Shown here piece after piece: positions 36,006 to 48,257 of a stretch of 64,000 nt of DNA (its first letter is position 1; the number at the start of each line of letters is the position of its first letter). The position numbers and the translations under genes are program-made. Origin of the DNA: Trachythela sp. YZ-2020 (taxonomy: Eukaryota > Cnidaria > Anthozoa > Malacalcyonacea > Clavulariidae); NCBI GenBank assembly GCA_016169945.1, contig JADLSH010000014.1, positions 124,001-188,000 on the forward strand, given 5' to 3'. The notes below the pieces were generated by a model, which saw only the letters and a program-made list of their open reading frames with translations, searched no databases and was not told the origin of the DNA.

Positions 36006-37217
36006 GGTGGCTCCCTACAGTAATGCATGAGATGATCGCGGGACGAGTCAAAAACGCGTGGCAAGTACTTGGACTTTCCCACGCAAATTCGACGATCAAA
36101 AAAAAACAAAGATATTTCGCCCGGTTTTTTAAAATAATTTTTACCATTCTGAAAGATTTGTAAAGAAAAAACCTTTGAATAATCCTTAGTTTTATGTGAC
36201 AAAGCATCAGTAACACCGACGAGTGATTTTAACTATGATACAAATATCGCTTGGATAAAAAAATCTTGACAGTATTATAAAAGTGAATTTTTCAAAAATA
36301 TTTTAGATATAATGTTCACTAATAAGAGTTCATTAAACATTTATTAACTATTGTATAAAAGCTGTTAAAGGTTATAAAAGTCGTTTAGTGATACTTGCAT
36401 GTTTTTTACAAGTTAAACAGTAAAAATATCACAGTTCTAAGGCAAAATACCGACTTGTTCATATTCAGCAAAATTACAAAACTAGGCAAAAATATGTCCA
36501 GCTGTACGGCTGTTGAAGCTCGTGAACTGAGTAAATGGCAGGATTCAATTGGACTTAAATCGATGTAACCCTTCACAGTATTTCTTGGTTGTCCATGGCT
36601 CTCAAATATATTGAATAAACGTCAAAATCAACAGATAAAAACAACATTTGCCACTCGTTTTTGCACGATGAAAGCACATCTTGCGCCCGCAAACTGTCAT
36701 TCACTAGTCAGCGACGTTTTTATGTAGGGCAATTTTCGTGAAGTTGTTGACCCAATTTTTCACCTTTATATGCGTTTTACTCTTTAGTTTTATCGGTAAC
36801 CTATCTTCAAATTTTGAGCACAAATTTTAATTTTGGTAAATTTTATATATTTCAATTTTAAAAAAAATCGCTAGTGTAGAAATCTTTATATAAAATTTTC
36901 GAGTTTAAAAAAATTGCACACTGGCGATTTTGATTACACTTTCATAATAGTTTCAGAACATTTGCTTAAAATTTATATGAAATAAAAAAGATGGGTCACC
37001 GACTTTGTTTTTTAGATACGGACAATTTTATGCGCATAGTAACTACCGTTCAGGCTTACGTCTTGTTACCATGGCAACGATAACACTACCTGAACCGGGT
37101 TTTAAATATTCCATAGATGATGAATATTACCCTCGAGTATAAAAAACTTCGTCATCTGCGATAATACTCGTTTAAAAACGATTTATTATAAAGCTAAAAT
37201 AACTGTAGGGAGCCACC
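36006..37217. mobile_element. Kolobok-like non-autonomous element (TTAA target)
   Basis: GGTGGCTCCCTACAGT at 36006-36021 is perfectly inverted at 37202-37217. TTAA flanks both ends (36002-36005 and 37218-37221), the duplication used by Kolobok and piggyBac transposases; the terminus is not piggyBac-like. The 1,212-bp interior has no transposase frame. Confidence 0.75.
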
Positions 37218-37712
37218 TTAAAGAGTTAGATCATTATAAATCTGTGTTTGTGTATAGGCCTGCAGTAAAAACTACAAAGTATAAAGGAGTTTCATGGATT
37301 CTTACCGGTGAGAAGAAATATTGTGGCAGGCATTTTTCTCTCGTCGTTGTTGGATAAACAACAAAGCCGGGAAAAAATAAAAATTAAAATATTGGTGCAA
37401 AAACCAGGAGGGCAAAATTTGTTTGAAGCTTAGGATCGCGGTTTGTCAGTGGTAATTACCATGGGCATTTGGGACCAATTGGCGTCAGCAAATGCCGAAA
37501 TCCGCAGGTGAGTCGCACCTCTTAGAAGATGCCATTTCATTGGCTGATGAAAATTCACCAGTGGTCTTGGTGGTCTCCAATCAGAGCAACGCAATTTAAT
37601 CACGTGGCTTAGTGAATTTTATATTTTTATTTTCGTAGTACCGGTAGTTATTTTAAAATAATAAACGAGCTAGCTTTTTACTGAGCTTTTGTACGATTTA
37701 TATATGATCAAG

Positions 37713-37757
37713 TGAAGACTATGAAGATATATGAAGATATGTGAAGATATATGAAGA
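37713..37757 (+). repeat. 10-bp tandem repeat
   Basis: About 4.5 copies of GAAGATATAT with small variations. It lies about 110 bp outside the left inverted repeat of the RecQ/DUF6589 unit. Confidence 0.7.
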
Positions 37758-37872
37758 CCAAACGAACGGTAAATTATAAACGGAATTTTTGCGCTCGCAT
37801 AAACGGTAAGTGTTGTATGAATTACTAACGATATAGACAACCTCGTACCCAGGGTCTGTCCTCGGAGGAGAG

Positions 37873-37896
37873 ACCCTGGTATCGGCTGGTCACGTG
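37873..37896 (+). repeat. Left inverted repeat of the RecQ/DUF6589 unit
   Basis: Contains GGTATCGGCTGGTCACGTG; the inverse is at 51203-51226 with G/C as the only difference (GGTAT versus GCTAT). It ends in the E-box-like palindrome CACGTG, about 107 bp before the helicase ATG. Confidence 0.7.
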
Positions 37897-38003
37897 ATAG
37901 CATGAAAATTCTCCTCCCGTGGGAGGGTGGGTGAATTATACAATTATGTCATCAGCCTGCATGAAGGATTTTAGCCCGCTCGCAGGCTATTCCGTAAGCC
38001 ACC

Positions 38004-39739
38004 ATGTTGAAGAATTCGAAGTGTGGGCAATTTCTTTCGTGCTTGGAGTTTGCAATATTAAATAGTTTATACCGTGAGGTTGTTTTAAAACCTAAACAGG
38101 TGATTTGCCTAGAAAAGGTATTTTTGAATTTGGATATTCTTGCTGTCCTACCTACTGGATACGGTAAATCGTTGATTTTTTACTTGCTTCCTGCCTTGCT
38201 GTATGCGAAGAAGCACGGTGTTTCGAAAAGCAAAGTAAACATATCCTCAATTATTGTAGTCGTATCACCTTTAAACGCGCTGATTGCAAATCAGATCTCA
38301 CGGTTGGACTCGAGTGGAATTCGGGCAACTGCTCTCGACGTAAGATCGTCAATAGAAGTTGAGGAAGAGCAAAACCACCCTGAATCAGAAGTACTTGTCT
38401 GTGACTTTCATCTCATCAACAAAGCCAAGCTTGAAATTGGACACTATAACATTGTGTTCGCACACCCTGAAGCGTTTGTGTCATGTGCTTATGGAAGGAA
38501 GTTGATGCAGAGTAAAGCTTACCAGGAAAACGTCTGTGCGATTGTTGTAGACGAAGCCCATTGTATTTTAGAGTGGTAAGTTTAATACTTTAATGATATT
38601 TAGTTTTATTTATAACATTTTGCGTAAGAACAAATTCCAAATATGGATTAATTCCCTGGCTAATTTACTGATGATTAACGTGTAGTCTTGTCTATCAATA
38701 GTCAAATTTGTATATCAAGATTCTTTTACATTTTACTATAAAATTGCTGAGGACAATTGCCCACTCATATCTTTGGGTTGTTTTATTTTATTGGCTGTTT
38801 CTAATAACTCTGTCCAATGCCAAACCAACCAGCACATATAGTGTTGTGCTACTTGTGCATCAACAAAGTTTAACAAAAATACACATATTTTGTCATTTCA
38901 GGGGTAAAGATTTCAGAGTGGACTATGGCAACTTGGCTGTTTTGTGTGCAACATTTTCAAGTGCTCCAGTTGTAGCCATGACTGCCACAGCAAATAAAAA
39001 TGATAGAGAATCTATCAAAAAGTCATTGGGTTTGAAAACATGTGCAGAAGTTGTTGGCAATCCTGACCGAACAAATATTATGTACGAGAAACATTTTAGA
39101 GGTGAACCAGATGTGGAATCCCTAGTCATAATTCTTACTCCCATTGCTGAAGGTTTGTTGAAGGAACAGACAAATTATCCTTTGACAATTATCTACATTC
39201 CATTGAAGTGGTGTGGATTTGCCTATAAGATATTTGAGTCTGTTTTGGGGAGCAGTCAGTATTTCCCAACAGGATCAATGTCAATACCTGAGAACAGGCT
39301 GTTTGCTCAGTTCCATTCACCTCAAACGCAGGAAATGAAAAATGAAGTTCTAAAGCAGCTGTGCTCTTCAGAAAGTACCATAAGGGTTGTATTTGCCACA
39401 GTGGCTCTGGGGATGGGGGTTGATATTAAAGGCATACGGAGTATTGTTCATATCACCCCACCATATACCATCCAGGCATACTTCCAAGAAACTGGCAGGG
39501 CTGGAAGGGATGGACAACCTGCAACTGCAGTTCTGCACTACAACAATCGTGACATTGCAAAAAACAAAACAGGGATGCAAGAAGCAGTTAGGACTTTTTG
39601 CCAAAGCAAGTTTAAGTGTCTTAGAAGTATGTTGCTGACTTCACTAGATACTGACCAAAAATATATCAAGCCAGTTTATCCTAAACACCTTTGCTGTGGT
39701 GTTTGTCAGTTAAAATGTTATTGCCCAAGTTGCGTTTAA
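38004..39739 (+). CDS. RecQ-type superfamily 2 DNA helicase
   Basis: Two exons, 38004-38575 and 38902-39739, encode 469 residues with no interruption; GAGTG|GTAAGT and a TTTCAG acceptor restore the family's EWGKDFR segment. The ATG sits in GCCACCATG, a strong Kozak context. Visible motifs: LPTGYGKS (Walker A, residues 49-56), SPLNALIANQ (Ia), VVDEAHCI (DEAH, 182-189), MTATAN (III, 217-222), VVFATVALGMGVDIK (V, 352-366), QETGRAGRDG (VI, 385-394), then a C-terminal Cys cluster CCGVCQLKCYC (454-464) like a shortened RecQ zinc module. There is no HRDC or winged-helix domain, so it is a minimal RecQ. RecQ enzymes unwind DNA 3'-5' using ATP. Its position between inverted repeats and opposite the DUF6589 gene suggests an element-borne enzyme rather than a host BLM/WRN gene. 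Confidence 0.9.
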
Positions 39740-39759
39740 TTTCCCGCACTTGTGCCACC

Positions 39760-40857
39760 CACCACATAACAGAACTTTGGAACAGAACTGTAGAATATAA
39801 ATTTATAAGTAATTTATATGTCTGTATGCTTTATATTCAGGAGAGGATATCATGTACGTAGTGGCAAATAGTGTAAATATGTCACTCTGTTGTCAAGTTG
39901 AATTGATGATAGACTTGCTACAAGTCTATCTCGCCCCCCCCAAAAAAGCTTGGAACTAAAATTAGGATGTCGAAGCTTGAGCGACCGACTTTGGGGGCGA
40001 GACAGGCTTGTAGCAAGTCTTCATTGATGATAACCACATTTGTTAAGTTTGTATATAGTTTCCCACTATTTAAAGTATCAGTCAGGAAGTTGTTGTCGTT
40101 CATGTTAGTGGAATCTTCACTGCACAAATTGTAAATAAAATGCCAATTTGAAAAGTACAGTATATTCTATATATACTGCAGTAATGTAATGGACTGCACT
40201 GTCCCATTTATTTGCTTTTTTAATCACATCAAACAGATTTTCAGTCCCTTATTGTATACAATATATACAGTTCACATTGTGTGAACAATAACCCAACAGC
40301 ACAATGGCAGGAAAAGTGAAACTTGAAAAAATCTAAGCCATGTTGCACCATACTTCGTTGCTTTACTCAGTCAAACTCATGACAACTTTACTCGTTGAGG
40401 GATTAGCATTAAACATTAATGATTTATCAATAGTTTTTGTCAAATAGTACTGCTTTCTGATGGATCTCCAAAGATTTCCTCTCTGAGTAAAATTGTTTCG
40501 AATATACCTTACCGATTATTGCATTTTCCCGAATGGCCTCGTTTTCATGTGGGTTATATTTCGTGCACAGAAGGGTAAGAATAGGTTCGTAAATTAATTG
40601 GGCTAAAGATTGAAGAAAATCATATGTATTTGTGCACAAAACATGGGGGTATAACCTGTACGTGCGCCTGCCAATCTAAAACAGTCAAACATGGAAACGA
40701 TGCCATTGGGGAAAATGCAATAAACCTAAAACGGTAAGGTCTATTAGTAGTGAGTAGAGAAAACAGCCACAAGATTGACAAGAATAAAAGAGTAGGTACA
40801 TTGTGGCTTTAGTGCAATGGCAATTTAGTGCTCTTTTAAACGTCAATTCAGTGCTCG
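39760..40857. other. Intergenic between convergent helicase and DUF6589 genes
   Basis: The 1.1-kb spacer between the two stop codons holds a short inverted repeat (GACTTGCTACAAGTCT near 39912 versus AGACTTGCTACAAGCCT-inverse near 40002) and AT-rich DNA with AATAAA-like signals near 40130 and 40700. No gene is visible. Confidence 0.5.
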
Positions 40858-42904
40858 TTAAATATCATCTAATACTAAGGAGCACATTAAGTTGCTAAAA
40901 TTGTCACTTTGTGCAGGCGTATAATCAACTGTTGGGAAATGCAATGCAATATTCTTTTGATGTCGTTTGAGCCATTCAGAAAACAGTTCCTCATTTAAAT
41001 TCTCTAACGGGTCAGATGGAATCCCCACAAATGAATTGTGGGATCGTCCAATAACAGGAGAGAAGGGCTTTAACTTGCGCAGATCATGTGAAACTTTATT
41101 CTCATCTTGTGAAGAGGACCTATGGGAATGGGCTGACGACTTGGGTTTAATTACTGCTTGTTCCTCAAACACATCAACGACTTTACGAACTCCACCAACT
41201 GCCTTGCTCATTCTTCCAATTGCCTTCTCCGTCTTATTGGCACCCATCAAACGAATAAGCCCTTTGAGATCGGCATTTCGGTTTTCTTGCAGTAAGTCGA
41301 TCTCAATGTTTTTGTCTCTTCCTCCTTTCCAATTAGCCATTGCTGCCCACGTGCACTGATGTGCCTCTCTGGGTGAGAGTAGGACTTCATTCTGCACTGT
41401 AGAGATAAGCATCTCGATAGCATACAAATTAAATCCAGAAATAGATGAGAAGTAAAACAACATCAGTTTCTGGATTAGTGCTAAATGCTCCCCATTTCCA
41501 GATGCCACAGCATCCTTGCAATCCAGAAGGATCATAAAGGACAGTAGGTTGAGGGCATAGTTGAAGACACCATCTGTGCTGTCATCATCTGCGGATTCCA
41601 TGCTGTCTTCGTCTGATGTTGGGTAGACGTACTGTGTGACAAACTTGTCCAACATTGCTAGTACTTGGTCCTTCTTTTCTTCATAATTTCCGTCATTGAA
41701 GAGAAAAGGATTATTTTATTTTGGAGACTTGTTGACATCTTCCATCTTAAAAAACTCGAGCAGAGCTTCAACCAAGTAACAGTGACCAACACTCATGAAG
41801 AGCTGCTCGCAGTATTCGTAGTGCTTCACATCAACCGTCACGTTTCTTCTGTTGAGCACTTCTCGGAAGTATCGCAACGTACCATTTTCTCTTCCGGAAT
41901 TTTTGTACAGCCGTTTAAAGACCGACTATAAAAAAATTTCAAATTTCCAATTAACTTCACAACAATATAACACTGATATGCTACATGTTGGTATTAAACT
42001 ACCATACTCTGGCTACTACCAGACAGTTTAACTCATCAATGGAAGACTTCTAAATGTAAGGTTTAGTTTCAATATCTCCCCTTGAAGAATAAAATTTACA
42101 AAGGCATGGAATACCGTAATGTACAAGTTAATGGGATAGTAACATTACACTGACAACATATTTCCTACACATTTCTTTCACACGAATAACAGTGTGACAA
42201 TGAAATCTTTCAACAACTTTAACAACTCAAGTATGGTAGTAACACACAAAATTGTCACAAAATAGTCAAAAGGAATAAATTTGACAAAATATAAAAATGT
42301 TGCTCTTGAATATCAGCCTATGGCACTATGCAGTACTTTGCAACAACCTATGCCAAGGCATGTTTTAATACCATGGACTGGTGGGGCATTTGCCCCACTG
42401 AGCCCCTTCCTCTGCCCCACAACTGAAGGAAAAAATGGCCTATTGCCACAAAGCCAGCGCCCACGTACAGTACACCTTAGTTATTAGTATGATACTGCTT
42501 AAATACAAAATTTGTTGGCGAACATACTTAAACTTATGTTGTGTTCAAATGTTTAGCGTGCAATTTATTACAAATTTCACTATTAAAACTTTGTTTTCAG
42601 AAGCCGAGATATTTTAAGAAGTGGGGCATGCCCCCAGACCCCAGACCAGCTAAGTCGTGCCTGCGGCAATCAGCTCACACCTTCGGTGCGAGCAAGCCTC
42701 GCATACTATCCTGGGGGGAGGGCAAGGAAATGCATTGACCTATGCCTGGTTGTGCATTGCATTTCTTGAGAGAGGAAATAATGATTAGTTAATAATGAAT
42801 AGTTAAAACAATTTATTGCCATCCGTTTTTTGTTAAAAATGGCCAGGCCTAATTAGACTAGCTTGTTGTTCTTATAAATGCATTGTAATTGTTTATAGCC
42901 TAGC

Positions 42905-43012
42905 TTAACCCATGAAGCTGCAAGACTATCCCCTTGTCGAATAAAGTGTCTGGCATTAGACAAAGTAAAATGATAAAGTTGGGCACATTGCCGCTCAATG
43001 GGTTAAGTGCCA
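42905..43012. repeat. Short palindromic repeat family (copy 4)
   Basis: The unit reads TTAACCCATGAAGCTGCAAG, GTCTGGCATTAGACAAAGTA, GGGCACATTGCCGCTCAATG, GGTTAAG. Same end and centre as the unit at 25610-25722. It lies in the last intron of the DUF6589-family gene. Confidence 0.65.
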
Positions 43013-43071
43013 ATGATGAAATGTATCCCAGAATTAAAATTTGTCATTAAGCAAATGTTTTTAACTTACTA

Positions 43072-43798
43072 CAGGTGTATGTACCACAGAATACCACGGT
43101 ACCACAGAATACCAGTCTTATTTATTGATCTTATACAATTTGGAGGAAACATACTGTGTACTTTATTTTTGTGAATATATATTAGTTTTAGTTTTAATTG
43201 ACATATAAAAAACAAAAAATGAATATTTCATAAAAATTCTTTAAAATATGTTTTTGATACTTTTTTCCCGCATAATGCCTGTAAAATTCGAAAGTTTAAA
43301 AATAAGTTTGCAAACCAGTATAATTTATGTTGATCACAACTTTTGCTTTTGAGTTTATTGAGTTTATTGAATTTATCACTCATTGGTCAATTTTACCATT
43401 GAAAAACTGAATTTTTCAAAATTATTGATAAACCTGGTATACTTTGGTTACACCACTGGTATGCTGTAATGATTTTAGTGTTTACCTTTCACTAAATTAA
43501 GTTAGCAATATCAGTACAGTATTATCACACAACATGACACACCAAATCCTGGTACAATTTGATAAACCATTGCTTATTTATCTCCGTACTGGTATTCTGT
43601 GGTACATTAGAGTTTGTTCCACAGAATGTTCAATTAAAAAAAAATATTGAAGCCTATGAAATCTAGCCCAAAAAACCCCAGGAAGAAAAAATATATCGAT
43701 AAACTATACTAAAAAATATTAAGAAGCCACATTATATATATTTGACAAAAGATATGGAACATGTAAATTTTTGTGGTATTCTGTGGTACATACACCTG
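43072..43798. mobile_element. TA-flanked DNA element with CAGGTGTATGTACCAC termini
   Basis: CAGGTGTATGTACCACAGAA at the left is perfectly inverted at the right, continuing to about 25 bp. Both ends abut TA (43070-43071 and 43799-43800), consistent with a Tc1/mariner-type duplication. Degenerate internal copies of GTACCACAGAATACCA occur near 43100 and, inverted, near 43588-43630. There is no coding capacity. It lies within the last intron of the DUF6589-family gene. Confidence 0.7.
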
Positions 43799-44865
43799 TA
43801 CCATAAGAAAACATAAAGATCCACCTCAGATTAGGAAAAAGATTTAGACAGCAGTTAAAAACACGATAGAACAGCCCAATAAAAATCAATTATTGGCATT
43901 TCCAACATTCTGGCTAGATGTTAACAGATGAAAAATTTAAGCTTACCTTTAAAAAACTCCTCTTCGTATGCCATCCAACAATACGATACGGATACAGATG
44001 GTCAAGACGCTGCTTCGCCGTATGACAACCAGAACGGAGATCACGTGCACCAGCAAACCTCACTCTTGTTAATTCATCACCAAAACAAGGAATCTTTACT
44101 CCTTGAAGTGGATCAAAATCTGATGTTGCAGGTGGGATATGGGATCTAGGTTGATCTGGCCGTGTTGGAACTTCTAGCAAGGGTGGGGAAACAGAGGGTT
44201 GGTCTGGCTGATCTTTGCACATACCACTTGTCTTGTATATGTCTTGTGTCCATTCTTCCAACTGATCCAACACATCGACACAATCGCTGTATTTCTTCTC
44301 ATCCTTCATTAATACTGGCATGGTGATAATTTCTGATTTACAAGATGCTGTAGCAGAATTCTCGTGATTTAGGAGAAGTTCCTCAGGTAGGTAGGATTTA
44401 AGGCATGCAAACTCTGGAAACTTCTTGATTAGGATTCTTGCTACCAATATTCTGTACCGATTTTGAATCTCCTTCAATTCTTCCTCCTTTATGCTAACAA
44501 GTTCACGAAAGTTGCAAGTCCTTATATCTTTCTGAGGGCCGTCATCAGGTAGGTGGTTACTTGAAACTCTGGTGAACACCATGCTGGTTGCAACTGCATG
44601 CACGCTCTTATTTCGGTGAACTTCCTGCATATCATGCACCTTCTCCTCCCAATCTATGTTGTCGACAACAAAGACAAACTTCCTTCCAGACTTCACCAAT
44701 TCCACAGCATGATCCAAAAAGTGTTTGCCAATGTCATCAAGGACCACATACTTTTTAGAAATACTCAGACAGAACCCATACTTGTTAAGTCGCTCAAACA
44801 ACTATAAATAAATAAATATTAGTAACTTTTGTTGTTTTTATTAATTATTGTACACGTTAGCACAA

Positions 44866-45037
44866 TTATACAGCTGAATAAATAACTAGTTGTCTTCTAC
44901 ATAGCTAAAAGGCCAAAGCTAGCTGAAATGTCAAAGCCAAGCGCTAAAATTATGGTAGGAAGGACGAGTTTTAATGTAGCTGTGTCTAAAGTATCCATTT
45001 AATTGAAATATATGGAAGATATTCAGCTAATAGTTAA
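44866..45037. mobile_element. MITE copy A, left part (split by a TTAA element)
   Basis: The segment ATACAGCTGAATAA ... CATAGCTAAAAGGCCAAAGC ... GCCAAGCGCTAAAA matches the left half of the intact MITE at 49135-49398. Its other half resumes at 48155. The intervening 3.1 kb is the TTAA element. Confidence 0.65.
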
Positions 45038-46364
45038 AGTGCATATGTCACAATTACCATTTTATTCTCAAAAATCGGCCGTGACGAGACAATTCGAATG
45101 ATATACATCATTCCTTAAACGGATAAATACTTCCAGAGATATTTTGGCTCAAACATGCCAAAAAATAGGTTTTTCAAAACATGGCCGGGAGAAAAGAGGC
45201 TGAGTACGAATAGCCGCGATGACGTCAAATCGGGAAGTCATGTTTTGTTTACATTATAAAACAATATAAAATATAGTCATGTTGGAAGCGAAAAACTGCT
45301 GATATAATCAATTTTCTTGCATATACGTTTGGAATTCGCCTTCAGGATTTTACGCAAAAGAAAGGTGAACATTGCCGTTCCCAGAATGTGGGCGAAATCT
45401 CTCATATTTTGTCAATTTTGAGATCGGAGTCGAAGGAACAGATATCAGTATAGGAAGGGTATACTCCGCTGATCTGGTATACTCCGCTTTGAAGCCGTCG
45501 AGGAAGCCGTACAAAATGAAGTATTTATGGGAACTGGTAAGTTTTAAACAAGTAATTGTATTGTAATAAAAAATAGATAAAAACTACATACCACCATCGT
45601 CTACAAAAATCTACTAAGCATAGATATACTTGGTAGAATGATATATATTAAACATATTTTTTTTCATCTTGTATTTTATAGTATCTAATGCTAAGCAAAT
45701 CAGAACACAAGGTCACAGAGCAATATTACATTTACAATGTATAGTATCATCAGCTGATGAGAGGCCACAAGAATGTGATGGATAGCCCAAGGATCCCACA
45801 GATGGCAGAGACAACATTTCATTACTATACGTTTAATTGTTACTATATATTTTTCTATATCCACCAGATGAACATCCTAGTATGAGGAGTGTTATGGGGC
45901 AAGACATTTAATATATATTTATTTGGTTTCTGTGTAGTGCAATGTAGCAGGTCCATAGAAATAGTAGATATTTGTTATTTCTATGGGCAGGTCTCTTGCC
46001 ACTATTCAGTATCATGTAAAGTGCAATGAAACCGTGCCACCCATGGAAAAGTGCCACCCATGGTCAACTCTTTAATAAATGAAGTTATAATTCCATGTAA
46101 CTTTCCACACAGCCACGTTCCTTTTATGCAGCCTAATGTATATCTTATGAATATACACTGCATGCATACCTAAGCCTCGCAGTGGCCTAGTTTGGTTTAT
46201 GGAATGGCTGATTAAACTACTCAGAAAATCAGTGAAGCAAAAAACTGACCAAGTCTAGGCCTCGGCTTGTAGTGCAACACTAGTGACAGCTTTTGTTGAG
46301 CCAGGGGTTGTACTATGGCTCATTCTGACATATGAAAATGACTAACACCACCAGAGTTCCTATT

Positions 46365-46448
46365 CAGGCCAGATGTGCCCTACTTTAGTATTTTACTTAT
46401 TCTATCTAACACCAGACAATTTTACTCGTCAGTGGTAGGTTGAAATGT
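46365..46448. repeat. Short palindromic repeat family (copy 5, inverted, truncated)
   Basis: Reads GCCAGATGTGCCCTACTTTA, TATTTTACTTATTCTATCTA, ACACCAGACAATTTTACTCG and then GTCAGTGGTAGGTTGAAA. It is related to the unit at 26035-26142. It lies inside the TTAA element. Confidence 0.55.
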
Positions 46449-46878
46449 GGCTTCTTTAGTCATGTTTATCAACTACATATACCTGGATAAAAATCAAGTA
46501 TGACTAATTGTATTGTTTAGATGGGCATTTGCCTTGAGATTAAGGAAAAATCTAATGTATTCTAAAATGCTAAATACCACTAGTCAAATGAAAAACATAG
46601 AATGGTCATAAACATATTTATTTGTTTTTGTGATTAATTTTTTATTAGTATGTTTGCCATACTCTTACAATTGAATTATGAAAATGTGTTGAACCATTAA
46701 TGGGTATCCCTTGATCAGTAATAAGGAAATTGGTTATATCATTATTTTACAGTCACAAGAGGATAGGAATAGGTTGTGATTGGGATCAAGATCAAAAATA
46801 AATATATTTGTGTGCATAACATAACAATATAATGAGTATAGGGAGCATTAGGGCAGATTACTGATTATCCTTATATGA

Positions 46879-47124
46879 GGGTCCTGAAGGGGTAAAACGG
46901 GAGCTGGGATTTGCATGTTTTTGGGCTGGGAAACCATTTCATGCACTGGGACTGGGATTCACCAACAACAAAAAACAATAGAAAATGGGATTGGGATTTG
47001 AGCAAAACATAGAATGGGACTATGGGATTGGGATTTGAGCAAAACATAGAATGGGACTATGGAATTTGGTCAAAATTTAGGCTGTAAAACTGGGATTAGT
47101 ACCCCCCCCCCTCCTTCAGGACCC
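46879..47124. mobile_element. Small nested inverted-terminus repeat with 37-bp tandem duplication
   Basis: GGGTCCTGAAGG at 46879-46890 is perfectly inverted at 47113-47124, followed inward on the right by a C10 tract. The interior is rich in (A/C)TGGGA words. A 37-bp unit beginning ATGGGATTGGGATTTGAGC occurs twice head to tail (46985-47021 and 47022-47058). It sits inside the TTAA element, so it is the youngest visible layer there. Confidence 0.6.
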
Positions 47125-48154
47125 TATTATATCACTAATATGCCCTCTAAATATAAACAGTGATAATACAAATAACAGAGATACAGGTAATTATTAGACA
47201 AGTAAATTAACAAGTTATGTGATGTCTTATGAGTCTGAAGTATTTTCATTGGAGCCTCATTTCTCTGTTCATCTTTGTGTTTATTTCCTACATAAGCATA
47301 TAAATGATGTCAGTATTATTATAAATACCATTTATAAGCAATATATTGAACAATATCAAAGGTAAAAATTGTTTGATAATTTACTATACTTTATAGACAC
47401 TGGAGAATGCAAGCACAAGAAGTTTGTTTATAAACCTGTTAAGACATGTGGTCAATCTGAAGTCATACATCGTCTCCCATGACTGTTTTTTTATTTTATG
47501 CTATATATTCCTTTTATACAGGGCAATTGTGGCACATCTTGCACAAAATATATTCAAATATCTTAAAAGGTAGAACAATTTAATACAAAATTGCAAATTT
47601 CAATTTACTAACTTGTTTCTACATTCCAGTCTTCGTTTATTACTACGTTCTCACAAGGCATCCAAGCGTATATCCCCTTATCCTTTTAATTTTCTTCATG
47701 TAAATTACTTGAGTAAATTTGCCGAAGTCCAGCACGGGTCCATGACTTCATTTGCAGCCGACATTTTAGACTTCACACCGTTTGAGTTCTCTCCATTATA
47801 GAAAATATTTTACCAAATTCTGGGAACGGCAATGTTCACCTTTCTTTTGCGTAAAATCTTGAAGTCGAATTCCAAACGTATATGTCAGAAAATTGATTAT
47901 TTCTGCAGTTTTTCGCTTCCAACATGACTATATTATATTGTTTTATAATGTAAACAAAACACGACTTCCCGATTTGACGTCATCGCGGCTATTCGTACTC
48001 AGCCTCTTTTCTCCCGGCCATGTTTTGAAAAACCTATGTTTGAGCCAAAATATCTCTGGAAGTATTTATCCGTTTAAAGAATGATGTATATCATTCGAAT
48101 TGTCTCGTCACGACCGATTTTTGAGAAAAAAATGGTAATTGTGACATATGCACT

Positions 48155-48257
48155 TTAAAAGTTTGAATGAAATCATACTTTTTGCACTTGCCTTTGACCT
48201 TTGAGCTTTGGCCTTTTAGCTTTGTCGAGGACAACCTTAATTCATTTAGCTTTATAC
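48155..48257. mobile_element. MITE copy A, right part
   Basis: After the TTAA duplication the sequence ATACTTTTTGCACTTGCCTT, TGAGCTTTGGCCTTTTAGCT, GACAACCTTAATTCATTTAG continues the MITE whose left part ends at 45037. The two parts together match the intact copy at 49135-49398. Confidence 0.65.

Larger units (their letters stand above)
45038..48154. mobile_element. 3.1-kb TTAA-flanked element with about 350-bp terminal inverted repeats
   Basis: AGTGCATATGTCACAATTAC at 45038 is inverted at 48135-48154, and the similarity continues inward for about 350 bp (to about 45390 and from about 47813), including CGTGACGAGACAATTCGAAT, AGCCGCGATGACGTCAAATC and GTGAACATTGCCGTTCCCAG. TTAA is duplicated at 45034-45037 and 48155-48158. 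The roughly 2.4-kb middle has no transposase; its open frames are short. It is probably a non-autonomous Kolobok- or piggyBac-type element, inserted in MITE copy A inside an intron of the DUF6589-family gene. Confidence 0.8.

Noticed and set aside
40967..41359. 130-codon plus-strand frame
   Set aside because: Antisense shadow of the last exon of the DUF6589-family gene.
42340..42740. Possible hAT element with ACCTATGCC at both sides
   Set aside because: The direct repeat is there, but I could not find matching inverted termini inside it.
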